Origin: Bifidobacteriaceae bacterium NR021
GTDB lineage: Bacteria; Actinomycetota; Actinomycetes; Actinomycetales; Bifidobacteriaceae
Assembly (NCBI GenBank): GCA_003585845.1
Contig: NQOP01000002.1
Span: 132,482-139,770, forward strand
DNA length: 7,289 nt
Direction of reading: 5' to 3'
A model generated the notes under the pieces. That model was not told the DNA's origin and ran no database searches. It was given only the letters and a program-made list of their open reading frames with translations. Positions 1 through 5,700 of the stretch are shown here, piece after piece. The position numbers and the translations under genes were made by a program. How positions within the stretch are numbered: position 1 is the stretch's first letter; each line of letters starts with the position of its first letter.

Positions 1-1
1 G

Positions 2-30
2 GAGTTTGAAATCCCAATGATTTCAAGCTC
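2..30 (-). terminator. Strong hairpin at left edge, possible terminator
   Basis: Arms at 2-13 and 19-30 pair over 12 positions with a single mismatch (5 versus 27), around a 5-nt loop at 14-18. On the minus strand it lies downstream of the HAD-like gene, the last gene of the leftward block, so a transcription terminator is a reasonable reading. The T-tract that would settle this falls outside the window. On the plus strand no T-run follows position 30. The structure is seen directly; the terminator function is inference. Confidence 0.4.
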
Positions 31-61
31 GGTCAAAGCGCTGCGCGAGCGCAAACTGCAC

Positions 62-93
62 GAGTGTCTCATTACGCTGGTTTTCAGACACTC
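62..93. repeat. Inverted repeat, first hairpin of the array
   Basis: GAGTGTCT at 62-69 and AGACACTC at 86-93 are perfect 8-bp inverted arms with a 16-nt loop. The left arm begins inside the end of the first 52-bp-period repeat copy, and the right arm ends just before the second copy. No T-run follows on either strand, so it does not have classic terminator form. Confidence 0.6.
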
Positions 94-115
94 TCGCAGA
101 GCGCAAACTGCACAA

Positions 116-143
116 GTAACGAAAAACAACATTCATTCGTTAC
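116..143. repeat. Inverted repeat, second hairpin of the array
   Basis: GTAACGAA at 116-123 and TTCGTTAC at 136-143 are perfect 8-bp inverted arms with a 12-nt loop. The left arm belongs to the end of the second repeat copy. The same GTAACGAA recurs at 168-175 after the third copy, with no downstream partner nearby. A hairpin here has the same position relative to its repeat as the one at 62-93 but a different stem sequence, which suggests compensatory or modular structure. Confidence 0.6.
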
Positions 144-192
144 CAACGCAGACAGCACACTGCACAAGTAACGAAACAGCTTATGATGCCGA

Positions 193-837
193 TTAAGAAT
201 AGAGCAACGACGCTGCAGAAGCGGCGCGAGAGTCGCCTTCGAGAAAAAGCGTGGAAGCAGCGGAAAGACCGGCGTTTTGCAAAAACGCGCGGTAAAGCAT
301 TACGTCAGGTTTGCGCAAATGCGATTCGTAAGATGCACAAACACCGTTTAACTCACCGAGTATTGGGCAAGTTTTGCGCGCGCAGTTTAACCAATCGCAA
401 GAAGCGTTACCAAGTGCCCACACACGCACGTCGCTCGCAATCAACTCGCGCGCCTGACCGCAAGCATCCGCGCGCTCGCCAGCAAAACCGCGCTCGAAAC
501 GCTCAAAATACAAGCAATATAGCCACGTAACTGCCGGTCCGTGATGCTCATCAAACGAATCCATCGCTTGCTTTCTGCTCCACCCAGCCTCACGCAATGA
601 CTCGTGAAACTCAAAACCCCATTCCGGCTCGAAACTAAAGAGCACTTCCCCAATAAAATCCGGATAATCTGCGTCCAGAGTGCGGCGCGCATCCCAATCT
701 ACAAGCAATTGCAAGTCGAAAACAACGTCAGTTATTCCGCGCGAAGCATACTCGCGGATACTATTTTTGCGCACATCATTTATATCGCGAATATCACAGA
801 TACCGCTTGCACTAACTGCTTTTATTTCAGCGCCCAT
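193..837 (-). CDS. HAD-superfamily hydrolase-like protein with degenerate motifs
   Basis: 214 residues from the ATG at 837. A GTG at 846 is in frame but has no ribosome site; the ATG has only a weak GGGA three bases upstream. The fold assignment rests on a YihX/HAD-IA pattern. Motif I is around residues 38-49 (VVFD then LVDWD, with D41 as candidate nucleophile). The motif II region is LGNAS at 142-146, where families usually show Ser/Thr-Asn. Motif III is RKPD with K176. Motif IV, normally two Asp, reads LEGD at 199-202. The motif I loop also appears one residue shorter than the usual FDxGNVLVDWD form. The protein ends about 12 residues after motif IV, shorter than relatives. About 30 residues precede the HAD domain. 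Cytoplasmic; no signal peptide or membrane segment seen. Substrate unknown. It may be a weakened enzyme or a decaying gene, although the frame is open throughout. It lies on the same strand as the suf genes, after an 83-nt gap. Confidence 0.7.
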   Translation of the reverse strand: MGAEIKAVSASGICDIRDINDVRKNSIREYASRGITDVVFDLQLLVDWDARRTLDADYPDFIGEVLFSFEPEWGFEFHESLREAGWSRKQAMDSFDEHHGPAVTWLYCLYFERFERGFAGERADACGQARELIASDVRVWALGNASCDWLNCARKTCPILGELNGVCASYESHLRKPDVMLYRAFLQNAGLSAASTLFLEGDSRAASAASLLYS

Positions 838-866
838 AATTCCCACTTGTGCAATACGTTGCTTTC

Positions 867-905
867 AAAACAAAACGGCAAAACAAAACAGCAAAACAAA
901 ACAGC
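867..905. repeat. Three tandem 13-bp repeats (AAAACAAAACRGC)
   Basis: Units at 867-879, 880-892 and 893-905 are contiguous. The last two are identical and the first differs by one base. The array fills much of the gap between the DUF59 gene and the HAD-like gene. Transcribed leftward it gives a U-rich leader for the HAD-like gene. No stem accompanies it, so it is not a recognisable terminator. It is a candidate variable-number repeat. Confidence 0.9.
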
Positions 906-920
906 ACACCAACCAAATAC

Positions 921-1394
921 TCACACAGTTGGCGGAATACCAGCACTCATTGACGCATCGCCAACTACGCCAGAACCGTACATTCCTGCAGCAAAACTCG
1001 CTTGCAAACTGTTGAGATTGTAGCCAAGCGCCTCAAGCTGCGCGCGACCGTCCTCATTAATGTTTTCAACGCTCCAACGCGGCTTCCACGTCCAGTCAAT
1101 GCGGAACTCTTCAACCAAGCCTGCGAGCGCATTCGCACACTCGTCCTCAATCAGCTCCGTTAATGGGCAAGCAGGAGTGGTAAGCGTCATAGTAATAATT
1201 GCGCGCCCAAGCTCGTCAATTTCAATGCCGTAAACCAAGCCTAAATCAACCACATCGATGCCAAGCTCAGGATCCACAACATCGTGTAAAGCGTCTAAAA
1301 TATCATCTTCTGTAACTCGGCCAATGTCATTTGCGCTTAAATTCGCAGGATGCGTTTCATGCGTCACCTCAGATGCCGATTTATTTTCTGCCAT
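921..1394 (-). CDS. sufT: DUF59/MIP18-family iron-sulfur assembly factor (SufT-like)
   Basis: 157 residues. This family helps mature iron-sulfur proteins, probably by carrying or transferring clusters from the SUF scaffold to targets; its exact biochemistry is less settled than that of the other Suf proteins. Seen here: the family hallmark DPELGIDVVDLGLVYG around residues 40-55, and the TTPACPLTE segment with the conserved cysteine around residue 75. The C-terminal part (from about residue 100) contains the WKPRWS region common in actinobacterial members, then a Gly/Ser-rich tail. The ATG at 1394 is chosen because AAGGA lies five bases upstream and the family similarity begins after it. The frame stays open upstream to 1517, but that part overlaps sufU and is not conserved-looking. 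It sits 35 nt after the sufU stop, the usual actinobacterial suf position, so it is probably co-transcribed. The symbol sufT is applied by family and context. Confidence 0.9.
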   Translation of the reverse strand: MAENKSASEVTHETHPANLSANDIGRVTEDDILDALHDVVDPELGIDVVDLGLVYGIEIDELGRAIITMTLTTPACPLTELIEDECANALAGLVEEFRIDWTWKPRWSVENINEDGRAQLEALGYNLNSLQASFAAGMYGSGVVGDASMSAGIPPTV

Positions 1395-1399
1395 AATAT

Positions 1400-1404
1400 T
1401 CCTT
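1400..1404 (-). promoter_or_regulatory. Ribosome binding site of the DUF59 gene
   Basis: AAGGA on the minus strand, five bases before the ATG at 1394. It decides this start over the longer open frame that runs back into sufU. Confidence 0.75.
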
Positions 1405-1429
1405 GCTTTGCTTGTACCAAAGTTCGATT

Positions 1430-2149
1430 TTACAAGTTGCCAAGAATTTGCGGATTTAAGTTTTGCGAAGCCTTTGCAATGCTGTCTTTTAAGCCTTCCC
1501 ACGCCAAAAGCGCGCACTTAATTCGCATTGGGTAACGCGATACGCCTTGCAAAACCATTGCATCTTCCAGCGCATCTTCGTCCTCTTCGTTTTGCAAACC
1601 TTCGCCGCGAGATTCCATAAGCTTGTGGAAAAGCGCGTCTAATCGCAAGGCTTCGTCAACCGACTTTCCTTCAACTAAATCAACCATCATTGAAAGGCTT
1701 GCCTGCGAAATCGAGCAGCCATGACCATCCCACTTAATACTTGCTACTATTGGGGTTTCGTCATTATTGGCGCTGCGTGAAAGCTCTACTCGCATTGTGA
1801 CTTCGTCGCCGCAAGTTGGATTGAATTGGTGCGATTGACCTAAAGCAGAGTTTTCGCCAGATGCAACAGCGCAACTTTCGTGAGCATTATTTAAAGTAAT
1901 TTCGGCAGATTTTGTATTTTCTGCAGATTCTTGAGATTTTGTAGATTCTATATTTTTTTCAGATTCTTGAGATTCTTCCTGCAATTCCGCTTGTGCGAGC
2001 GCGTCCGTACTTTCGAAATGAGTTTTGCCATGCGGATTTCGCGCAGCATCCAAAATTACTTCTTGATACATGCTTTCTAAGCCGTCACCAGCCATATCGC
2101 CAGCATCCGCACCAAAACCTGCACCTGCACCAAAACCCATATCAAACAT
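1430..2149 (-). CDS. sufU: SufU-type sulfur-transfer / scaffold protein with large insert
   Basis: 239 residues; SufU proteins are usually about 140-160. In SufU-type systems this zinc protein accepts persulfide sulfur from SufS and passes it to the SufBCD scaffold. Seen here: the N-terminal helix motif MYQEVILDAARNP (residues 27-39), NPTCGDE with C113 and D115, GCSISQAS with C145, and RIKCALLAW with C212. These are the three conserved cysteines and the aspartate that bind zinc in the family. Extra length comes from a Gly/Ala/Phe-rich N-terminus (residues 4-23) with a six-residue repeat, and a Ser/Glu/Lys-rich insert of roughly 55-65 residues (about 44-106) between the first helix and C113. 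That insert contains a 12-residue repeat and one extra cysteine (C93), and looks disordered. The ATG at 2149 is preceded by AAGGAG five bases upstream; the in-frame GTG at 2155 overlaps that site and is rejected. It starts 38 nt after the sufS stop. Confidence 0.93.
   Translation of the reverse strand: MFDMGFGAGAGFGADAGDMAGDGLESMYQEVILDAARNPHGKTHFESTDALAQAELQEESQESEKNIESTKSQESAENTKSAEITLNNAHESCAVASGENSALGQSHQFNPTCGDEVTMRVELSRSANNDETPIVASIKWDGHGCSISQASLSMMVDLVEGKSVDEALRLDALFHKLMESRGEGLQNEEDEDALEDAMVLQGVSRYPMRIKCALLAWEGLKDSIAKASQNLNPQILGNL
1901..1972 (-). repeat. In-frame 36-bp degenerate tandem repeat in sufU
   Basis: Two 12-codon units encode SQESEKNIESTK (residues 60-71) and SQESAENTKSAE (residues 72-83). 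At the DNA level a 15-bp perfect match recurs 36 bp apart (1924-1938 and 1960-1974). It lies inside the non-canonical insert of SufU. Confidence 0.8.
2102..2137 (-). repeat. In-frame 18-bp degenerate tandem repeat at SufU N-terminus
   Basis: Two adjacent 18-bp units (2120-2137 and 2102-2119) encode GFGAGA and GFGADA (residues 5-16). The first 11 bases of the units are identical, with three differences after that. The repeat precedes the first conserved helix of SufU. Confidence 0.8.
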
Positions 2150-2154
2150 ACGCA

Positions 2155-2160
2155 CTCCTT
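2155..2160 (-). promoter_or_regulatory. Ribosome binding site of sufU
   Basis: A full AAGGAG lies five bases before the ATG at 2149. It overlaps the alternative GTG codon at 2155-2153, so that codon cannot use it. Confidence 0.85.
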
Positions 2161-2187
2161 ACCTACTCTAACTTGCTCGCAATAATA

Positions 2188-3588
2188 TTATGCGCCAAAG
2201 TAGGCGCGAACGTGTGAGACTGCTTCAACAAGCGCACGAGCCTCATCAATCGTATTGTAAACGCCAACAGAAGCGCGATTCGAAGCGTATACACCAAAAT
2301 GACGGTGAATCGGCTGAGCACAATGGTGCCCGACACGAATCGCAATGCCCTGCGCGTCCAAAAACTGTCCAACATCGTGCGGATGCACACCCTCAACTTC
2401 AAAAGCAACTGTGCCAATTCGCTGGCTCAAATCAGTCGGACCCAAAATGCGAACGCCCGGAACATCCTGTAATTTTAGCAATTCTGCAGCAATTTCCTGC
2501 TCATGCTCTGCAACTCGGTTCATGTCCAATGCACGCAACCAATCCGCTGCAACTCCAGCCGCAACCATTTGCGCAACAGGCTGAGTTCCAGCTTCAAAAC
2601 GGTAAGGCGCATCCATGTATTGCGCCGGCTTGTTAAGCCATGCAAGCTCCACCATTGAACCGCCAAAATTGGCAGGCGGAAGCGCGTTCAAAAGCTCGCG
2701 GCGACCATACAAGAATCCAACTCCCGTAGGACCGTACATTTTATGCGCACTAAAGGCTGCAAAATCAACGTTTAACGCGTGAAAATCAACCGGAATATGC
2801 GGAACTGACTGGCATGAGTCGAGCACAAAAATCGCCCCAACTTCATGAGCACGCTTGCAAATCGACGAAACGTCCGTAATAGCGCCAGTAACGTTGCTAA
2901 TATGCGTAACTGCAACTATTTTCGTGCGTTCGTCAATAATTGTTCGCAAATAATCCGCGTCCGTGCGCACGCGGCCGTCCTCTGTTACGTCAATCCAGCG
3001 AAGTTTCGCTCCAGTGCGAAGAGCCAGCTCTTGGAATGGTAACAAAACAGAATGGTGATCCGCACGAGATACGACTATTACATCGCCTTCTTGAAGCGCA
3101 AAATTTTTGCGGAAAACTGCAGAATCAACCAAATCAGCAGAATCAACCAAATCACTGTCAGTCAAATCAGCGCTGTCTTTTTTGCAAATTCTTGCCTTCG
3201 CACTAGCGTTACCAATAGCAGTTGCGAGAAGATTAAGCGCACCGGTCGCGCCCGGAGTAACAACAATTTCCTCGCTGCCAGCATCTGCGCACGCTCCAAC
3301 AAGCAACGCAACTTTCGCGCGCGCTTGTTCAAACGCAACCGTCGAAAGTGCAGCCAACTCGTGCGCTCCCCTGTGCACACCAGCGTTAATTGTTTCGTAA
3401 AACTCTTTTTCAGCGTCGATCACAACTTGCGGCTTTTGCGAAGTAGCTGCAGAATCCAAGTAAATCAAGGGTTTTCCGTGCACAGTATCGTGAAGCGAAG
3501 TGCCGTGAACCGTGCGACTTAAAATCGGAAACTGCGAGCGCAAATCGCTAAATTCTCGCATAATATTTTCTGTAGTCACTGTAGTCAT
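2188..3588 (-). CDS. sufS: Cysteine desulfurase SufS (PLP-dependent, group II)
   Basis: 466 residues; relatives are usually about 405-430. It converts L-cysteine to L-alanine, holding the sulfur as a persulfide that goes to SufU. Seen here: IYLDSAATSQKP (residues 42-53), DHHS (178-181), LDSCQSVPH with the cofactor aspartate D257, AFSAHKMYGPTG with the PLP lysine K283, and RVGHHCAQP with the catalytic cysteine C423. The core is complete and should be active. The extra length comes from an insert of about 30 residues (about 129-166), between the ALNLLATAIG helix and the GDVIVVS strand, containing DLVDSA twice, and from a local duplication of TVHG (residues 26-29 and 35-38). No clear ribosome site precedes the ATG at 3588 or the next in-frame ATG (residue 10), so the start is uncertain by nine residues. 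It lies 78 nt after sufC, the largest gap inside the suf block, and may have its own transcription start there. Confidence 0.96.
   Translation of the reverse strand: MTTVTTENIMREFSDLRSQFPILSRTVHGTSLHDTVHGKPLIYLDSAATSQKPQVVIDAEKEFYETINAGVHRGAHELAALSTVAFEQARAKVALLVGACADAGSEEIVVTPGATGALNLLATAIGNASAKARICKKDSADLTDSDLVDSADLVDSAVFRKNFALQEGDVIVVSRADHHSVLLPFQELALRTGAKLRWIDVTEDGRVRTDADYLRTIIDERTKIVAVTHISNVTGAITDVSSICKRAHEVGAIFVLDSCQSVPHIPVDFHALNVDFAAFSAHKMYGPTGVGFLYGRRELLNALPPANFGGSMVELAWLNKPAQYMDAPYRFEAGTQPVAQMVAAGVAADWLRALDMNRVAEHEQEIAAELLKLQDVPGVRILGPTDLSQRIGTVAFEVEGVHPHDVGQFLDAQGIAIRVGHHCAQPIHRHFGVYASNRASVGVYNTIDEARALVEAVSHVRAYFGA
3119..3154 (-). repeat. Perfect 18-bp tandem duplication inside sufS
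   Basis: Two identical, adjacent 18-bp units (3119-3136 and 3137-3154) encode the hexapeptide DLVDSA twice (residues 146-157). A decayed further copy follows at about 3155-3172 (DSADLTDS region). The perfect identity indicates recent duplication. It falls in the extra loop that typical SufS proteins lack. Confidence 0.93.
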
Positions 3589-3597
3589 ATTAAACCG

Positions 3598-3630
3598 CTA
3601 TTTTTACGCTATTCTTACGCTATTCTTACG
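3598..3630. repeat. Three tandem 11-bp repeats upstream of sufS
   Basis: Units at 3598-3608, 3609-3619 and 3620-3630 follow CTATTYTTACG. The last two are identical and the first differs by one base. They lie 10-42 nt upstream of the sufS ATG. On the minus strand each unit contains TAAGAAT or TAAAAAT, which resembles a -10 element. The period is close to one turn of DNA, which would place any bound protein on one face; that is speculation. Confidence 0.9.
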
Positions 3631-3659
3631 AATATACAGATAGATTAAACTGTACTTAA
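3631..3659 (-). promoter_or_regulatory. Weak promoter candidate upstream of sufS
   Basis: On the minus strand TTAAGT (3659-3654) and TATATT (3636-3631) are separated by 17 bases. The -10 matches the sigma-70 consensus at five of six positions, the -35 at only three. A small dyad, TACAG at 3635-3639 and CTGTA at 3650-3654, overlaps the spacer. Transcription would begin within the 11-bp repeats. Such matches occur by chance in A/T-rich spacers. Confidence 0.25.
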
Positions 3660-3666
3660 ACCGCGC

Positions 3667-4443
3667 TTAAGCAAGTGCCGACTCGGTTGCACCTTCCGGC
3701 AAATACTTGTCGTAGCCTTCTTCTTCCAGCTCATCCGCAAGCTCCGGTCCTGCAGTTTTTACAAAGTGACCTTGCGCAAAAACATGCACAATATCCGGCT
3801 TAATATACTTGAGGATTCGCGTGTAATGCGTGACCATCATAATGCCCAAACCGGTGTTTTCTTTGGCGCGATTCACACCTTCCGACACGATTCGAAGAGC
3901 ATCAACGTCCAAACCGGAATCAGTTTCGTCCAAAATCGCAAACTTTGGTTTCAAAAGCTCTAATTGCAAAACTTCTGCGCGCTTCTTTTCGCCGCCGGAG
4001 AATCCTTCGTTTACAGAACGCGACGCAAATTTTGGATCCATTCGAAGCTTTTTCATAGCCTCGCTAAGTTCTTTCACCCAGCTTCTTAAAGATGGAGCTT
4101 TGCCTTCGACTTCAGTTTTTGCAGTACGAAGGAAGTTCGTCATCGACACGCCCGGTACCTCTACTGGGTATTGCATTGCAAGGAACAGTCCGGCTTTTGC
4201 ACGCTCGTCAGGAGTCATTTTCAAAATATCTTCGCCGTCGAGAAGAACTTGACCCGAATCGACTTCATACTTTGGGTGCCCTGCCAAAGTGTAGGCAAGA
4301 GTAGACTTTCCAGATCCGTTAGGGCCCATAATTGCGTGCGTTTCGCCAGAATTAACTGTAAGATTTACGCCTTTTAAGATTTGCTTGCGTCCTTCTTTTG
4401 TTTCTACAGAAGCGTACAAATCTTTAATTTCCAAAGTTGACAT
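3667..4443 (-). CDS. sufC: SufC, ABC-type ATPase of the SufBCD complex
   Basis: 258 residues, a normal SufC length. A cytoplasmic ABC ATPase that binds SufB and SufD and drives the shape change needed for cluster assembly; it is not a transporter. Seen here: Walker A GPNGSGKST (residues 40-48), Q-loop Q91 in AMQYPVEVPG, ABC signature SGGEKKR (149-155), Walker B FAILDE (168-173) followed by the SufC-typical TDSGLDVDAL, and the H-loop histidine H206. All nucleotide-binding elements are intact. It starts nine bases after the sufD stop with a strong ribosome site, so it is co-transcribed with sufB and sufD. Nothing unusual is seen. Confidence 0.97.
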   Translation of the reverse strand: MSTLEIKDLYASVETKEGRKQILKGVNLTVNSGETHAIMGPNGSGKSTLAYTLAGHPKYEVDSGQVLLDGEDILKMTPDERAKAGLFLAMQYPVEVPGVSMTNFLRTAKTEVEGKAPSLRSWVKELSEAMKKLRMDPKFASRSVNEGFSGGEKKRAEVLQLELLKPKFAILDETDSGLDVDALRIVSEGVNRAKENTGLGIMMVTHYTRILKYIKPDIVHVFAQGHFVKTAGPELADELEEEGYDKYLPEGATESALA

Positions 4444-4449
4444 GTTTAT

Positions 4450-4454
4450 CTCCT
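4450..4454 (-). promoter_or_regulatory. Ribosome binding site of sufC overlapping sufD stop
   Basis: AGGAG lies six bases before the sufC ATG at 4443 and overlaps the sufD stop codon (TAG, 4455-4453). This arrangement favours ribosomes passing directly from sufD to sufC. Confidence 0.8.
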
Positions 4455-5700
4455 ATTTTTCTGTTCTTGCAAGACGGCGCTCAATAGCCTTCATTAAGTG
4501 ATCAACAATTTCCGGAACGCCAATTTCTTCAATCAGCTCGTTAAAGAATCCGCGCACAACAAGCTTTCTTGCCTCAATCTCACTAATTCCTCGAGACTGC
4601 AGGTAGAAAAGCTCTTCGTCGTCAAATCGTCCGACTGAACTTGCGTGACCGGCACCAATAATATTTCCGTTTTCAATTTCCAAATTCGGCTCAGAATCGG
4701 CGATTGCGCCAGGAGTGAGCACTAAATTACGGTTCAACTCGTACGAATCCGTGCCAGGAGCTTCCGGCTTAATAAGCGCGTTTCCAACCCAAGTTGAATG
4801 CGCACCCTTTCCTTCCAAAGCACCCTTGTACACGACTCTGGACTTGCATTCTGGATAATTGTGCACAACCATCGTGCGGTGCTCAACATGCTCGCCTGGA
4901 TCCACAAAATACATGCCGAGCATGTTCAAATCGCCCTGTTCGCCGCCAAAATCCTGATCCATGCGAATTCGCACAACATCTCCGCCAAGAGTGACCATCG
5001 TGTGACGAAGCGAGGCTCCCTCACCCACGTGAATACGCTGGTTTCCAACGTGCTTGCTACCCAAATCCCACTCTTGAATAAATGTAGTAGAAACGTGCGC
5101 GTGCTTTCCGAGGATGATTTCCACGCCTTCAGCAAGTTTCGCACAACCGGTATGTTCGATAATAATATCCGCGTTCGAGCGTTGGTCTGCTTCGATTACT
5201 AAGTGCAATGCGTCAAGCGCATTAACATTATCACCCTGAATTTTCAGCACGATTGGCTTTTTGATTTCGCCAGATACGTGAAGCACATACGCTTGTTTTG
5301 CCGCGTTCCACGCGACTGCAGCTACGCGATCAGACGGCTTCATATCGGTATGAGGAGCCTCGTTTTGCGGCTTTACTTGCAAACTTACGGAACCGTCGCT
5401 GCCAACGTAAGAATCATCCAAAACAGCTCCACCAACACCTTCAAGCGTTACTTGAATGCTATTAGAAGGCTCGAAAAACTCGAAAAACTCGGAAATTCGC
5501 TCAATTGGAGTGTATCGCCAATCTTCCTGCTTACGCGTTGGAATCGCAAAATCTTCCACGTTGAACGAGCGCACGGATTTGTCTGCGCTAGAAGGCATTG
5601 CTGCAGGAACCGCATATGGATCATTAGGATCTGCTACAGGAATATTAATTTCTTTTTCCGTCATTTTATTGCCTAAATTCTTATTTAAATCTTCGCTCAT
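4453..5700 (-). CDS. sufD: SufD, scaffold subunit of the SufBCD complex
   Basis: 415 residues, within the usual range. SufD pairs with SufB and SufC and supports iron entry and cluster formation on SufB. Seen here: the N-terminal helical region with KQEDWRYTPIERI (residues 57-69), the long beta-helix middle, and the C-terminal family signature. That signature includes NIIGAGHASSVGRFDDEELFYLQSRGI, with H352 in the place of the functionally important SufD histidine, followed by ARKLVVRGFFNELI. The start ATG at 5700 shares its A with the sufB stop (TGATG), so translation is probably coupled; AAGGA lies about 11 bases upstream inside sufB. A second in-frame ATG (residue 13) is possible but has only a weak site. 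The first 40 residues are poorly conserved-looking and polar. Confidence 0.95.
   Translation of the reverse strand: MSEDLNKNLGNKMTEKEINIPVADPNDPYAVPAAMPSSADKSVRSFNVEDFAIPTRKQEDWRYTPIERISEFFEFFEPSNSIQVTLEGVGGAVLDDSYVGSDGSVSLQVKPQNEAPHTDMKPSDRVAAVAWNAAKQAYVLHVSGEIKKPIVLKIQGDNVNALDALHLVIEADQRSNADIIIEHTGCAKLAEGVEIILGKHAHVSTTFIQEWDLGSKHVGNQRIHVGEGASLRHTMVTLGGDVVRIRMDQDFGGEQGDLNMLGMYFVDPGEHVEHRTMVVHNYPECKSRVVYKGALEGKGAHSTWVGNALIKPEAPGTDSYELNRNLVLTPGAIADSEPNLEIENGNIIGAGHASSVGRFDDEELFYLQSRGISEIEARKLVVRGFFNELIEEIGVPEIVDHLMKAIERRLARTEK

Larger units (their letters stand above)
47..176. repeat. Three-copy direct repeat with exact 52-bp period
   Basis: A 19-bp core (GAGCGCAAACTGCACAAGT) occurs at 47-65 (18 of 19 matching), 99-117 (reference copy) and 151-169 (16 of 19 matching). 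The starts are exactly 52 bp apart. Copies two and three extend to 30 bp (95-124 and 147-176) with only 3 mismatches, including an 18-bp perfect match (107-124 and 159-176). Each gap between copies contains an inverted repeat, so the array reads repeat, hairpin, repeat, hairpin, repeat. It lies in the 192-nt gene-free stretch downstream of the HAD-like gene. Its function is unknown to me. It does not look like a CRISPR, because the between-repeat sequences are self-complementary and the copies diverge. Confidence 0.8.

Noticed and set aside
47..176. CRISPR array
   Set aside because: The between-repeat segments are internally complementary and bounded by repeat-derived arms, the core is short, the third copy diverges, and no cas gene is present.
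183..530. Plus-strand open frame coding an Arg/Lys-rich 115-residue protein
   Set aside because: It is antisense to the HAD-like gene, has no ribosome site, and its basic, low-complexity composition is what the complement of this coding sequence would produce.
838..846. GTG start for the HAD-like gene three codons earlier
   Set aside because: No ribosome site precedes it. The ATG at 837 has at least a weak GGGA, although the choice is not certain.
867..905. Rho-independent terminator after the DUF59 gene
   Set aside because: The T-rich minus strand here is a tandem repeat with no preceding stem-loop.
1395..1517. Upstream extension of the DUF59 protein to 198 residues
   Set aside because: It overlaps the end of sufU, the residues resemble nothing in the family, and a good AAGGA site supports the ATG at 1394.
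2150..2155. GTG start for sufU two codons earlier
   Set aside because: The GTG overlaps the AAGGAG site that is ideally placed for the ATG at 2149.
3052..3522. Plus-strand open frame of 156 residues opposite sufS
   Set aside because: SufS on the other strand has complete catalytic motifs. The plus frame shows no recognisable domain or ribosome site and spans the sufS repeat insert.
3667..4443. ABC transporter ATPase
   Set aside because: The SGGEKKR and LDETDSGLDVDAL motifs and the sufB-sufD context identify SufC; no membrane subunit is encoded nearby.
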